Positions 39,339 to 48,589 are shown, counted from the first letter of the stretch. The stretch is DNA of 64,000 nucleotides from Betaproteobacteria bacterium HGW-Betaproteobacteria-7 (GCA_002840765.1 PHCE01000008.1:84387-148386), one strand, 5' to 3'. A program made the numbers and translations. Notes: a model not told the origin generated them from the letters alone.

Positions 39339-40664
39339 ATGACTGCCCACGATGATCTGTCCCTGAACCTGCAGAGCAACCGCGTCACCCGCCGCCAGGT
39401 GCTTTGGCTGTTTGGTGCCGCCGCCCTGTCCGGCTGCGCGGCGTCGCCGGTTGGCGGCCAGTCCATCCTGGTCGGTATGAGCGAGGATGAGGAAAAGCGC
39501 GTCGACCAGCAGGTCGCTCCCAGCCAGTTCTCAAAGGATCTCGGACCGGTCCAGGACGGCGCGGTCAATCGCTACGTCAGCAGTGTCGGTCAGCGCATTG
39601 ACGCCAATACGCACCGGCCACAGATGCCCTATTCCTACCGCGTGCTCAACGCCAATTACGTCAACGCCTACACCTTCCCCGGCGGCGCCATGGGCCTTAC
39701 CCGCGGCATTCTCGTCGATCTGCAGAACGAGGCCGAACTGGCAGCGCTGCTCGGCCACGAGATGGGTCACGTCAATGCCCGTCACGCGGCGCAGCGTCAG
39801 GGTCAGGCGATGGTCGCCCAGGTTGCCGTCATGGGCGCCACCGTTGTTGCTGGCAGTGAATGGGGTGGCCTGGTTTCGATCGGTAGCCAGCTTGGCGCCA
39901 GCGCCTTGCTTTCCAGTTATTCGCGCGACAACGAGCGCGAGGCCGATGCTCTGGGTCAGGAATACATGGTCCGCGCCGGTTACCCGGCGACCGGCATGGT
40001 CGGCCTGCACCAGTTGCTGGTCGATCAGCAGAAGGAAGCGCCCGGCCTGCTGCAGACGATGTTCTCGACCCACCCGATGAATACCGAGCGGCGCGATACC
40101 GCCCGCCAGCTGGCCGATGGCAAGTACGCCGCGAGCAACAAACGCGATGTCGGCCGCGAACGCTTCATGGACAGCACCGCTGGCCTGCGCCGCATCAAGC
40201 CGACCATCGACGCCTGCCAGAAGGGCGAACTGGCGATGGCCGGCAAGCAGTATGCGAAGGCCGAGGAGCAGTACCGCACGGCGCTGCAGAAGACGCCGCG
40301 CGACTACGCCAGCAACCTGCTGATGGCCCAGTGCCTGCAGGTGCAGGACAAGGACGCGCAAGCGCTGAACTACGCCGAGACGGCCAAGCAGATCTACCCA
40401 CAGGAACCCCAGGCGCACAAGTTGGCCGGTGTCCTGGCACTCGGTCAGCGCGACCCGGCCAAGGCCTATGCCAATCTCGATGCCTACGACAAGATGCTGC
40501 CCGGCGATGCCGGCGTCACCTTCCTCAAGGGAGTTTCATTGGAAGGTCTGGGCAAGCGTCAGGAGGCGGCCAATCACTACGCCACCTACCTGCGCCGGAC
40601 GCGTCAGGGCAAGGCCGCCGACTACGCGCAGAGCCGCCTGCAATCCTGGGGTTATATCAAGTAG
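39339..40664 (+). CDS. M48-family metalloprotease with TPR tail, exported lipoprotein (BepA-like)
   Basis: A 441-residue protein. The N-terminus has RRQVLWLFGAAALSGC, a twin-arginine-like signal ending in a lipobox with Cys33, so it is probably an envelope lipoprotein. The zinc site HEMGH is at residues 140-144, with the third ligand in NEREADALGQEYM. The C-terminal third holds TPR-like repeats (YAKAEEQYRTALQKTPRDYA). This domain order is that of BepA/YfgC, which supervises outer-membrane protein and LPS-transport assembly. CAGGAG lies 7 bases before the ATG. It converges with the Crp/Fnr gene, whose end is 4 bases away. Confidence 0.9.
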   Translation: MTAHDDLSLNLQSNRVTRRQVLWLFGAAALSGCAASPVGGQSILVGMSEDEEKRVDQQVAPSQFSKDLGPVQDGAVNRYVSSVGQRIDANTHRPQMPYSYRVLNANYVNAYTFPGGAMGLTRGILVDLQNEAELAALLGHEMGHVNARHAAQRQGQAMVAQVAVMGATVVAGSEWGGLVSIGSQLGASALLSSYSRDNEREADALGQEYMVRAGYPATGMVGLHQLLVDQQKEAPGLLQTMFSTHPMNTERRDTARQLADGKYAASNKRDVGRERFMDSTAGLRRIKPTIDACQKGELAMAGKQYAKAEEQYRTALQKTPRDYASNLLMAQCLQVQDKDAQALNYAETAKQIYPQEPQAHKLAGVLALGQRDPAKAYANLDAYDKMLPGDAGVTFLKGVSLEGLGKRQEAANHYATYLRRTRQGKAADYAQSRLQSWGYIK

Positions 40665-40668
40665 GCGC

Positions 40669-41346
40669 TCACTCGCCGCCGAAGCGGCGCAGACCGTCGA
40701 GGTCGAGGATGTTGATGCCGCCGTATTCGCTGCGCACCAGGCCGGCATCCTCGAGCACCTTGAGCGCCTGGTTGGCGCGCTGCCGGGAAACACCGGCCAG
40801 ATAGCCGAGTTCTTCCTGGGAGATCTGCAGCAGGCGGTTGGTGCCCGGGTAGAGCACCGGGTTGAACAGCGCCGCCAGGCCGCGGGCGATGCGGGCATCG
40901 GTGTCGAGCATGCGTTCGTTCTCGATCATGCCGATGAACTGGCCGAGGCGTTCGTTGATCTGGGCGATCAGGTAGCGGTTGAACGGGATGCTGTGATCCA
41001 TCAGCCAGGTGAAGGTGCTGCGGCTCATGAAGGCGACACGGGTTTCGCGCAGGGCCATGACGTCGTAGCGGCGCGGCTCGTTCTTCAACAGCGAACCTTC
41101 GCCGAACCAGCCGCCGGAGCTGATGCCGGTCAATGAGGTGGTCTTGCCGGTGGTCCAGTGGCTGGCCATCTTGCCCAGGCCGTCGATGATCCCCATCCAG
41201 TAATCGACCGGTTCGCCCTTCATGCAGATGAAGGCGCCGGCGGCAAAGCTGCGTTCGACGGTGCCGGACAGGGCCTTGAGCATTTCTTCCTCGGTCAGCG
41301 CCTGGCCCCAGAGCGAAGTGCGCAGCAGTTCCTCAGCGTTCTTCAA
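40669..41346 (-). CDS. Crp/Fnr-family transcriptional regulator
   Basis: A 225-residue regulator. The N-terminal cyclic-nucleotide-binding-like barrel spans about 20-140 (FAAGAFICMKGEPVDYWMGI, GGWFGEGSLLKNEPRRYDVM), and the HTH at 170-215 reads ISQEELGYLAGVSRQRANQA. There are no N-terminal cysteines of the Fnr type. The frame opens with TTG at 41346 because an in-frame stop lies 18 bases upstream; no clear Shine-Dalgarno is present and a later start is possible. It is divergent from the acyl-CoA ligase/Liv operon, whose promoter carries an inverted repeat that could be its operator. The effector is unknown; cAMP contacts are not obvious. Confidence 0.88.
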   Translation of the reverse strand: MKNAEELLRTSLWGQALTEEEMLKALSGTVERSFAAGAFICMKGEPVDYWMGIIDGLGKMASHWTTGKTTSLTGISSGGWFGEGSLLKNEPRRYDVMALRETRVAFMSRSTFTWLMDHSIPFNRYLIAQINERLGQFIGMIENERMLDTDARIARGLAALFNPVLYPGTNRLLQISQEELGYLAGVSRQRANQALKVLEDAGLVRSEYGGINILDLDGLRRFGGE

Positions 41347-41366
41347 AGTATTTACGATTTAATTCG

Positions 41367-41395
41367 TTGATTGTCTGCCGGATGACAATTATAAG
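41367..41395 (+). promoter_or_regulatory. Sigma-70-like promoter of the acyl-CoA ligase/Liv operon
   Basis: TTGATT (41367-41372) and TATAAG (41390-41395) are separated by exactly 17 bases, in the gap between the divergent Crp/Fnr and ligase genes. It predicts a leader of about 140 bases before ATG 41541. Confidence 0.6.
41371..41388. promoter_or_regulatory. Candidate operator for the Crp/Fnr-family regulator
   Basis: TTGTC-N8-GACAA is a perfect inverted repeat filling the space between the -35 and -10 boxes above. A protein bound there would block RNA polymerase. The adjacent divergent Crp/Fnr gene makes it the natural candidate binder, which is inference only. The half-site differs from the Fnr (TTGAT) and Crp (TGTGA) consensus. 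Confidence 0.4.
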
Positions 41396-41540
41396 CCTGC
41401 AGGGGGGCTAATCTTTGCCTCAGCTTGGCTGATTGTCGTGGTGCACTGCAAGGTTTACGCGCCATCCGGCAATGCCCACAATGCGTCAAACGAACGTTAG
41501 ACCGCGTACCCCAAAAGCGCGGCATCGAGGAGACTAAAGA

Positions 41541-43508
41541 ATGCCCACGCAGGCGAATTTTTCGTCGCTGGATGGTTTGCACACCTTCCCGCGGCTGCTC
41601 TTCCATCACGCAAAAACCCGTCCGAATGCCCCGGCCATGCGCGAGAAGTATCTCGGCATCTGGCAGACCTGGAGCTGGTCCGACGTTGGCGAGCGCGTCC
41701 GCGCCCTGGCCTGCGGCCTGGCCGCGCTCGGCTTCAAGCGCGGCGACAACCTGGCGATCATCGGTGACAACCGGCCGCATCTCTACATGATGATGACCGC
41801 CGCCCAATGCCTGGGTGGCGTGCCGGTACCGCTCTACCAGGATGCGGTGGCCAACGAGATGTTGTTCGTCCTGCAGGATGCCGGCGTGCGCTTCGTCGTC
41901 GTCGAGGATCAGGAGCAGGTGGACAAGATGCTCGAGATCAAGGATCAGGTCGACACGCTGGAACAGGTGATCTACGACGATCCGCGCGGCATGCGCCACT
42001 ACAACCAGGTCTTCCTGCACGACATCCATGAATTGATGGAAATGGGGCGGATCCACGACCGCAACCATCCGGATTTTCTCAATGCCGAAGTCGAGCAGGG
42101 GCATTTCGATGACGTTTCGGTGATGCTTTACACCTCGGGCACCACCGGCAAGCCGAAGGGCGTCTGCCAGACGCACGCTGCCTTCATCGCCGCCGCTCAG
42201 GGCGGGGTCCAGGTAGACAAGATGGACGGCAATGGCGACATCCTTTCCTACCTGCCCATGGCCTGGGTCGGCGACCACTTGTTCTCCTTCGCCCAGGCGC
42301 TGGTCGCCGGTTTCACCATCAACTGCCCGGAGTCGGGTGAGACGGTGATGACCGACCTGCGTGAAATCGGCCCGACCTACTACTTTGCCCCGCCGCGCGT
42401 TTTCGAAAGCCTGCTGACCTCGGTGATGATCCGCATGGAAGACGCCGGCCAGATCAAGCAGAATCTCTTCCACTACTTCATGGATGTCGCCAAGCGCGTC
42501 GGCGGCGACATCCTTGATGGCAAGCCGGTGTCCGGTAGCGACCGCCTGCTTTACGGGCTCGGCAACCTGATCATCTTCGGGCCGTTGCGCAACGTCCTCG
42601 GCATGAGCCGCATCCGCGTCGCCTACACGGCCGGCGCGGCGATCGGTCCGGAACTGTTCCGTTTCTACCGCTCGATTGGCATCAACCTGAAGCAGCTGTA
42701 TGGCCAGACCGAGACCTGCGCCTACGTCTGCCTGCAGCCGGATGGCCAGGTCAAGTCGGATACCGTTGGCGCCCCGGCGCCCGGCGTCGAGATCAAGATC
42801 GCCGACAACGGCGAGGTCCTGGTCAAGGGGCCGATGGTGCTCAAGGGCTACTACAAGCGCCCGGACGCCACCGCCGAATCGCTCAACGCCGAGGGCTATT
42901 TCATGACCGGCGATGCCGGCTTCCTCGACGAGGATGGCCACCTGAAGATCATTGACCGGGCCAAGGACGTCGGCAAGCTGCACAACGGTGCGATGTTTGC
43001 GCCGAACTACATCGAGAACAAGCTGAAGTTCTTCCAGCACATCAAGGAAGTGGTCTGCTTTGGCCACGAGCGCGACATGGTCTGCGCCTTCATCAACATC
43101 GACGTCGGCGCCGTCGGCAACTGGGCCGAGCGCCGCGGCATCGCCTACTCGGGCTATACCGACCTGGCCGGCAAGGCCGAGGTGCTGGAACTGATCCGCG
43201 AATGCGTCGAAAAGGTCAATGCCGACCTGGTGCATGACAGCATGGTCGCCGATTCGCAGATCCATCGCTTCCTGGTGCTGCACAAGGAACTCGATCCGGA
43301 CGACGACGAACTGACGCGGACGCGCAAGGTGCGACGCAACTTCGTCGCCGAAAAGTACAAGGTGTTGATCGACGCCCTCTACGGCGGCAAGGCCAATCAG
43401 TTCATCGAGACCGAGGTCAAGTTCGAGGACGGTCGGCGCGGCAAAGTGTCGGCCGACCTGAAGATCATCGATGTGAAGACCTTCCCCGTCGTCAAAAAGG
43501 TAGCCTGA
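41541..43508 (+). CDS. AMP-dependent long-chain acyl-CoA synthetase-like ligase
   Basis: A 655-residue adenylate-forming enzyme. The P-loop is MLYTSGTTGKPKGVCQTH near residue 196, the A5 motif is LYGQTETCAYVCLQ and the A7/A8 region is YFMTGDAGFLDEDGHLKIIDRAKD. Size and motifs match the long-chain fatty-acid-CoA ligase branch rather than acetyl-CoA synthetase. GAGGAG lies 8 bases before ATG 41541. The stop is 2 bases before the LivG-type ATPase gene, so it leads an operon in which an imported acid is likely converted to its CoA thioester on entry. The acid (fatty, branched or aromatic) is not determined by sequence. Confidence 0.92.
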   Translation: MPTQANFSSLDGLHTFPRLLFHHAKTRPNAPAMREKYLGIWQTWSWSDVGERVRALACGLAALGFKRGDNLAIIGDNRPHLYMMMTAAQCLGGVPVPLYQDAVANEMLFVLQDAGVRFVVVEDQEQVDKMLEIKDQVDTLEQVIYDDPRGMRHYNQVFLHDIHELMEMGRIHDRNHPDFLNAEVEQGHFDDVSVMLYTSGTTGKPKGVCQTHAAFIAAAQGGVQVDKMDGNGDILSYLPMAWVGDHLFSFAQALVAGFTINCPESGETVMTDLREIGPTYYFAPPRVFESLLTSVMIRMEDAGQIKQNLFHYFMDVAKRVGGDILDGKPVSGSDRLLYGLGNLIIFGPLRNVLGMSRIRVAYTAGAAIGPELFRFYRSIGINLKQLYGQTETCAYVCLQPDGQVKSDTVGAPAPGVEIKIADNGEVLVKGPMVLKGYYKRPDATAESLNAEGYFMTGDAGFLDEDGHLKIIDRAKDVGKLHNGAMFAPNYIENKLKFFQHIKEVVCFGHERDMVCAFINIDVGAVGNWAERRGIAYSGYTDLAGKAEVLELIRECVEKVNADLVHDSMVADSQIHRFLVLHKELDPDDDELTRTRKVRRNFVAEKYKVLIDALYGGKANQFIETEVKFEDGRRGKVSADLKIIDVKTFPVVKKVA

Positions 43509-43510
43509 AC

Positions 43511-44293
43511 ATGAGCAAGCAAATAGGCGACGTCATTCTCGACCTGCAGAACATTTCGCTGCGTTTCGGCGGCGTCAAGGCGCTGACCGACATTTCCTTC
43601 AACGTCTACGAGCATGAGATCCGCGCCATCATCGGCCCGAATGGCGCCGGCAAGAGTTCGATGCTCAACGTCATCAACGGCGTCTACCACCCGCAGGACG
43701 GCAAGATCATGTACCGCGGCGAGGAGCGCCAGCAGATGGACCCGCATCTGGCCGCCCGTCAGGGTATCTCGCGCACCTTCCAGAACATTGCCCTGTTCAA
43801 GGGCATGAGCGTGCTCGACAACATCATGACCGGGCGCACCCTGAAAATGAAGAGCAACCTGCTGCTGCAGGCACTGTGGTGGGGGCCGGCGCGCAACGAG
43901 GAACTGGCGCATCGGCAGAAAGTCGAGGAAATCATCGATTTCCTGGAGATCCAGCACATCCGCAAGACGCCGGTCGGCCGCCTGCCCTACGGTCTGCAGA
44001 AGCGCGTCGACCTCGGCCGGGCGCTGGCCATGGAGCCGAAGGTGCTGCTGCTCGACGAGCCGATGGCGGGCATGAATGTCGAGGAAAAGCAGGACATGTG
44101 TCGTTTCATTCTCGACGTCAATGACCAGTTCGGCACCACCATCGTGCTCATCGAGCACGACATGGGCGTCGTCATGGATATTTCCGATCGCGTCGTCGTC
44201 CTCGATTACGGCAAGAAGATCGGTGACGGCGAACCGGACGAAGTCCGTTCCAGCCCAGAGGTCATCAAGGCCTACCTGGGCGCAGGCCACTAA
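43511..44293 (+). CDS. Branched-chain-type ABC transporter ATPase, LivG-like
   Basis: A 260-residue ATPase of the hydrophobic amino-acid uptake (HAAT) family. Walker A is GPNGAGKSSMLNV, the signature is the LivG-type variant RLPYGLQKRVDLGRAL, Walker B is KVLLLDEPMAGMN and the switch His is in VLIEHDMGVVMDI. The insertion between Walker A and signature, and the C-terminal IKAYLGAGH, are LivG hallmarks. It starts 2 bases after the acyl-CoA ligase stop and is followed by the permeases. Gene order ligase-G-H-M-K-F-PaaK suggests uptake of a carboxylic acid rather than leucine (inference). Confidence 0.92.
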   Translation: MSKQIGDVILDLQNISLRFGGVKALTDISFNVYEHEIRAIIGPNGAGKSSMLNVINGVYHPQDGKIMYRGEERQQMDPHLAARQGISRTFQNIALFKGMSVLDNIMTGRTLKMKSNLLLQALWWGPARNEELAHRQKVEEIIDFLEIQHIRKTPVGRLPYGLQKRVDLGRALAMEPKVLLLDEPMAGMNVEEKQDMCRFILDVNDQFGTTIVLIEHDMGVVMDISDRVVVLDYGKKIGDGEPDEVRSSPEVIKAYLGAGH

Positions 44294-44305
44294 GCGGAGC
44301 GCACG

Positions 44306-45235
44306 ATGGCATTCTTTCTCGAAACCCTGATCGGCGGCCTGATGGCCGGCATGCTGTACTCCCTGGTAGCCCTCGGCTTCGTGCTGATCTACAAGGCTTC
44401 CGGCGTCTTCAACTTCGCCCAGGGCGCCATGGTGCTGTTCGCCGCCCTGGCCATGGCCCGTTTTTCCGGTTGGGCCAATGCCGCGCTCGGCGGAGACAGC
44501 CTGATACTGGCCAACATCATCGCCTTCATCGCTGCCGGCGGCGTGATGTTCATCGTCGCCTGGATCATCGAACGCCTGGCCCTGCGCAATCTGGTCAACC
44601 AGGAAGGGGCGACACTGTTGATGGCTACCCTGGGCATTGCCTACGTCCTTGAAGGCATCGGCCAGACGCTGTTCGGCAGCGAAATCTACAACATCGATGT
44701 CGGCATGCCAAAAGACCCGGTGATCATGCTGGAAAGCGTTTTCGAGGGCGGCATCCTGATCAACAAGGAGGATTTCTACGCCGCCCTGATCGCCGCTGCG
44801 CTGGTCATCGCCCTCTCCATCTTCTTCCAGAAGACCTCGACCGGCCGTGCCCTGCGTGCAGTGGCCGACGATCACCAGGCGGCGCTGTCGATCGGCATTC
44901 CGCTCAATCGCATCTGGGTCATCGTCTGGTGCGTCGCCGGTGTTGTCGCCCTGGTTGCCGGCATCATCTGGGGCTCCAAGCTGGGCGTCCAGTTCTCGCT
45001 GGCCACGGTCGCGCTGCGCGCCCTGCCAGTGGTCATCCTCGGCGGTCTGACCTCGGTGCCGGGGGCGATCATCGGTGGTCTGATCATCGGTATCGGCGAA
45101 AAACTGTCCGAAGTCTTTCTTGGCCCCTACGTCGGTGGCGGCATTGAAATCTGGTTCGCCTACATGCTCGCCCTCGTCTTCTTGCTGTTCCGGCCGCAGG
45201 GCTTGTTCGGCGAGAAAATCATCGACCGCGTGTAA
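44306..45235 (+). CDS. Branched-chain-type ABC transporter permease, LivH-like
   Basis: A 309-residue inner-membrane protein with about eight spans. It begins FLETLIGGLMAGMLYSLVAL, has GFVLIYKASGVFNFAQGAMV (the typical LivH second segment), the cytosolic contact loop TSTGRALRAVADDHQAALSI and ends FRPQGLFGEKIIDRV. It pairs with the LivM-type permease 14 bases downstream to form the membrane channel energised by the two ATPases in the operon. Substrate choice lies mainly with the binding protein at 46394. Confidence 0.92.
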   Translation: MAFFLETLIGGLMAGMLYSLVALGFVLIYKASGVFNFAQGAMVLFAALAMARFSGWANAALGGDSLILANIIAFIAAGGVMFIVAWIIERLALRNLVNQEGATLLMATLGIAYVLEGIGQTLFGSEIYNIDVGMPKDPVIMLESVFEGGILINKEDFYAALIAAALVIALSIFFQKTSTGRALRAVADDHQAALSIGIPLNRIWVIVWCVAGVVALVAGIIWGSKLGVQFSLATVALRALPVVILGGLTSVPGAIIGGLIIGIGEKLSEVFLGPYVGGGIEIWFAYMLALVFLLFRPQGLFGEKIIDRV

Positions 45236-45249
45236 CGGAGACAACAACA

Positions 45250-46326
45250 ATGATTTACCGCGAAAACGGCCAGTTCAAGACGTCCTACGGGGCGGATCAA
45301 CAGATCTTCCCGATCGCCCAGGACCGTTACCTGGTCCTCGCCATCATTGCCTTCGCCTTCATTGGCGTGCCGATGCTGGCCGACGAGTATTTCTTCCGGG
45401 CCATCCTGATTCCCTTCCTGATCCTGTCGCTGGCGGCGCTCGGCGTCAATTTGCTGGTCGGCTACTGTGGCCAGATCACGCTCGGCGCCGGGGCTTTCAT
45501 GGCGATCGGGGCCTATGCCGCCTACAACTTCCTGATCCGCGTACCGGAGTTACCACTGCTGGCCGTGCTTATTCTCGGCGGCCTGACCTCGGCGGCGATG
45601 GGCATACTTTTTGGCATTCCCAGCTTGCGCGTCCGCGGCCTTTACCTGGCGGTGGCGACGCTCGCTGCGCAGTTCTTCTGGGACTGGGCCTTCCTGCGCA
45701 TCGGCTGGTTCACCAACTATTCGTCCTCCGGTTCCGTCTCAGTCTCCAACCTGACGGTCTTCGGTTGGGACATTTCCTCGCCGGTAAACAAGTACCTGTT
45801 CTGTCTGGCCATTCTGGTCGTCTTCGCCCTGATCGCCAAGAACCTGACGCGGGCTTCGCTCGGTCGCCAGTGGATGGCCATTCGCGACATGGACGTGGCC
45901 GCCGAAGTCATCGGCATCCGGCCGATGTGGGCCAAGCTCTCGGCCTTCGCCGTCAGTTCCTTCTTCGTCGGCGTCGCCGGCGCGCTGTGGGGCTTCGTCC
46001 ACCTCGGTTCCTGGGAGCCGGCCGCCTTCTCGGTCGATCGTTCCTTCCAGTTGCTGTTCATGGTCATCATCGGCGGCATGGGGTCGATCGTCGGCAGCTT
46101 CTTCGGGGCCGCCTTCATCATCATCCTGCCGATCTTCCTCAACCAGTTCCTGCCGGCACTCGGTGACTTGTTCGGCATCGCCATCTCGACCGCGGCGGTT
46201 TCGCACGCGGAATTCATCATCTTTGGGTCCCTGATCGTCTTTTTCCTGATTGTCGAGCCCCATGGACTGGCCCGTTTGTGGGCAACCAGCAAGGAGAAGC
46301 TGCGTCTCTGGCCTTTCCCCCACTGA
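45250..46326 (+). CDS. Branched-chain-type ABC transporter permease, LivM-like
   Basis: A 358-residue inner-membrane protein with eight to ten spans. The motif SLAALGVNLLVGYCGQITLG followed by AGAFMAIGAYAAYNF is the LivM signature, GIPSLRVRGLYLAVATLAAQ is the conserved segment after it, and TRASLGRQWMAIRDMDVAAE is the ATPase-contact loop. It follows the LivH-type gene closely with a GGAGA ribosome binding site. Together they import the ligand held by the downstream periplasmic protein. Confidence 0.92.
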   Translation: MIYRENGQFKTSYGADQQIFPIAQDRYLVLAIIAFAFIGVPMLADEYFFRAILIPFLILSLAALGVNLLVGYCGQITLGAGAFMAIGAYAAYNFLIRVPELPLLAVLILGGLTSAAMGILFGIPSLRVRGLYLAVATLAAQFFWDWAFLRIGWFTNYSSSGSVSVSNLTVFGWDISSPVNKYLFCLAILVVFALIAKNLTRASLGRQWMAIRDMDVAAEVIGIRPMWAKLSAFAVSSFFVGVAGALWGFVHLGSWEPAAFSVDRSFQLLFMVIIGGMGSIVGSFFGAAFIIILPIFLNQFLPALGDLFGIAISTAAVSHAEFIIFGSLIVFFLIVEPHGLARLWATSKEKLRLWPFPH

Positions 46327-46393
46327 CCGGGCTGCATCCTGATTTCAACCGCAAGTGCACCATAACCATCCATATTCTGGAGGAGACATACAT

Positions 46394-47725
46394 ATGAAAA
46401 TCCGCACGCTTGCTTTGGCCATCTCGATGGCTACTTTCGGACTCGGTTCGACCGTCATGTCCACCGCCGCCCAAGCCCAGGCCAAGGAACAGTTTTTCCC
46501 GGTGATCGTCTATCGCACCGGCGCCTATGCCGCGAACGGCACGCCTTGGGCAAACGGCTATGTCGACTACCTCAAGCTGGTTAATGCCAAAGGCGGTATC
46601 AACGGCGTCAAGCTCAGCTTCGAGGAATGTGAAACAGGTTACGCCACCGACCGCGGCGTCGAATGCTACGAGCGCCTGAAAGGCAAGGGTGCCACCGTCT
46701 TCCAGCCGCTGTCCACCGGCATCACCTTCGCCCTGACCGAGAAGGCACCGGTCGACAAGATTCCGCTGATCACTGCCGGTTATGGCCGCAGCGAATCGCA
46801 GAACGGCGCCGTGTTCACCTGGAACTTCCCGCTGCTCGGCACCTACTGGGTTGGCGCCGACGTTGCCATCCAGCACATCGGCAAGCAGGCCGGCGGTCTC
46901 GACAAGCTGAAGGGCAAGAAGATCGCCCTTGTCTATCACGACAGCCCGTACGGCAAGGAGCCGATCCCGGCGCTGCAGGAACGCGCCAAGATGCACGGCT
47001 TCGAGCTGATGCTGCTGCCGGTCGCCCACCCGGGCGTCGAGCAGAAGGCGACCTGGCTGCAGATCCGTCAGGCGCGCCCGGAAAACGTGCTGCTCTGGGG
47101 CTGGGGCGTGATGAACTCGACCGCCCTGAAGGAAGCCCAGGCCACAGGTTATCCGCGCGACAAGATGATGGGTATCTGGTGGGCCGGTGCAGAACCTGAT
47201 GTCAAGGACGTCGGTATGGGCGCCAAGGGCTACAGCGCTCTGACCCTGCAGCACGGTGCCGAACCGGGCAGCAAGGTGGTCAAGGACATGCTGGCCATGG
47301 TCCATGCCAAGGGCCAAGGCACCGGTCCCAAGGATGAAGTCGGTTCCGTGCTCTACATGCGTGGCCTGATCTCGGCCATGCTCGGCGTCGAAGGCGTGCG
47401 CAAGGCCCAGGAGCGCTACGGCAAGGGCAAGGTGATGACCGGTGAGCAGACGCGCTGGGGCCTGGAAAACCTGAACCTCGACCAGAAGATGCTCGACGGC
47501 ATGGGCTTCGCCGGCGTCATGCGTCCGGTGCAGACTTCCTGTCTCGACCACATGGGTTCCTCGTGGGTGCGTGTGCACCAGTGGGACGGCGCCAAGTGGA
47601 ACTTCTCGTCCGACTGGTACCAGTCGGATGACAAGGTATTGCGCCCGATGGTCATGCTGGCTTCCGGCAAGTACGCCGAAGAGAAGAAGCTGACGCCGCG
47701 CACGCCGGAGCAGTGCAAGCAGTAA
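46394..47725 (+). CDS. Periplasmic substrate-binding protein, LivK-like (HAAT family)
   Basis: A 443-residue exported protein. The signal peptide MKIRTLALAISMATFGLG is followed by a likely cut after AQA near residue 30. The mature part opens FFPVIVYRTGAYAANGTPWA, unlike amino-acid LivK proteins, which suggests a non-amino-acid ligand. It has two Rossmann-like lobes of the type I periplasmic fold (KKIALVYHDSPYGKEPIPAL is the hinge-side strand of lobe 2). TGGAGGAGA lies 8-16 bases before ATG 46394, a strong ribosome binding site. A GC-rich hairpin follows its stop, as often seen when the binding protein must outnumber the other subunits. Aromatic or fatty acids are plausible ligands from the flanking CoA ligases. 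Confidence 0.9.
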   Translation: MKIRTLALAISMATFGLGSTVMSTAAQAQAKEQFFPVIVYRTGAYAANGTPWANGYVDYLKLVNAKGGINGVKLSFEECETGYATDRGVECYERLKGKGATVFQPLSTGITFALTEKAPVDKIPLITAGYGRSESQNGAVFTWNFPLLGTYWVGADVAIQHIGKQAGGLDKLKGKKIALVYHDSPYGKEPIPALQERAKMHGFELMLLPVAHPGVEQKATWLQIRQARPENVLLWGWGVMNSTALKEAQATGYPRDKMMGIWWAGAEPDVKDVGMGAKGYSALTLQHGAEPGSKVVKDMLAMVHAKGQGTGPKDEVGSVLYMRGLISAMLGVEGVRKAQERYGKGKVMTGEQTRWGLENLNLDQKMLDGMGFAGVMRPVQTSCLDHMGSSWVRVHQWDGAKWNFSSDWYQSDDKVLRPMVMLASGKYAEEKKLTPRTPEQCKQ

Positions 47726-47733
47726 GGCCCATC

Positions 47734-47757
47734 GCCCCGCGCTGCGAGGCGCGGGGC
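47734..47757 (+). terminator. Intra-operon hairpin after the binding-protein gene
   Basis: GCCCCGCGC-TGCGAG-GCGCGGGGC forms a perfect 9-bp stem between the binding-protein stop and the LivF-type gene. Only a short pyrimidine tail (CTCTATT) follows, so it probably acts as a partial terminator or as a 3' stabiliser that raises binding-protein mRNA over the distal genes. Confidence 0.6.
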
Positions 47758-47776
47758 CTCTATTCAGGAATTGACG

Positions 47777-48589
47777 ATGACAGCCGCCAATATCTTCCTC
47801 AACGTCAATAGCGTCGAGGTCATCTACAACCACGTGATCCTGGTCCTGAAGGGCGTTTCCTTCAATGTCCCGGAAGGCAGCATCGTCTCGCTGCTCGGCG
47901 GCAACGGCGCCGGCAAGACAACCACCCTGCGCGCCGTCAGCAATCTGCTGCACGGCGAACGCGGCGAGGTCACCAAGGGTTCGATCGAACTCAAGGGCGA
48001 ACGCGTCGAGGCGCTGACCCCGGCCGATCTGGTCAAGCGTGGCGTCATCCAGGTCATGGAGGGCCGCCATTGTTTCGGCCACTTGACCATCGAGGAGAAC
48101 CTGCTGACCGGTGCCTATACGCGCACCGACGGCAAGGCCGCGGTCGCCGCGACGCTGGAGAAGGTCTACAACTATTTCCCGCGCCTGAAGACGCGGCGGA
48201 CCAGCCAGGCCGCCTATACCTCCGGCGGCGAACAGCAGATGTGTGCCATCGGCCGGGCGCTGATGGCCGATCCGAAGATGGTTCTGCTTGACGAACCGTC
48301 GATGGGTCTGGCGCCGCAGATCGTTGAGGAGGTGTTCACCATCGTCAAGGATCTGAACCAGCGCGAGAAAGTGACCTTTCTGCTGGCGGAACAGAACACG
48401 AGCATTGCGCTGCGCTACGCCGATTTCGGTTACATCCTGGAAAACGGCCGGGTGGTCATGGAGGGGTCGGCTGAGGATCTGCGCAACAACGAGGATGTGA
48501 AGGAGTTCTACCTCGGGTTGAGTTCGGCGGGGCGCAAATCCTTCAAGGACATCAAGCACTACCGCCGCCGCAAACGCTGGCTTTCGTAG
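47777..48589 (+). CDS. Branched-chain-type ABC transporter ATPase, LivF-like
   Basis: A 270-residue ATPase, second nucleotide-binding subunit of the HAAT transporter. Walker A is GGNGAGKTTTLRAVSNLL, the signature is YTSGGEQQMCAIGRAL, Walker B is MVLLDEPSMGLAPQIV and the switch region is LLAEQNTSIALRYADFGYIL (Gln-Asn in place of His, usual for LivF). The C-terminus carries a basic tail of about 30 residues (SFKDIKHYRRRKRW). ATG 47777 with AGGAA 6 bases before it is preferred to TTG at 47771. The PaaK-like gene starts 162 bases downstream. Confidence 0.9.
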   Translation: MTAANIFLNVNSVEVIYNHVILVLKGVSFNVPEGSIVSLLGGNGAGKTTTLRAVSNLLHGERGEVTKGSIELKGERVEALTPADLVKRGVIQVMEGRHCFGHLTIEENLLTGAYTRTDGKAAVAATLEKVYNYFPRLKTRRTSQAAYTSGGEQQMCAIGRALMADPKMVLLDEPSMGLAPQIVEEVFTIVKDLNQREKVTFLLAEQNTSIALRYADFGYILENGRVVMEGSAEDLRNNEDVKEFYLGLSSAGRKSFKDIKHYRRRKRWLS

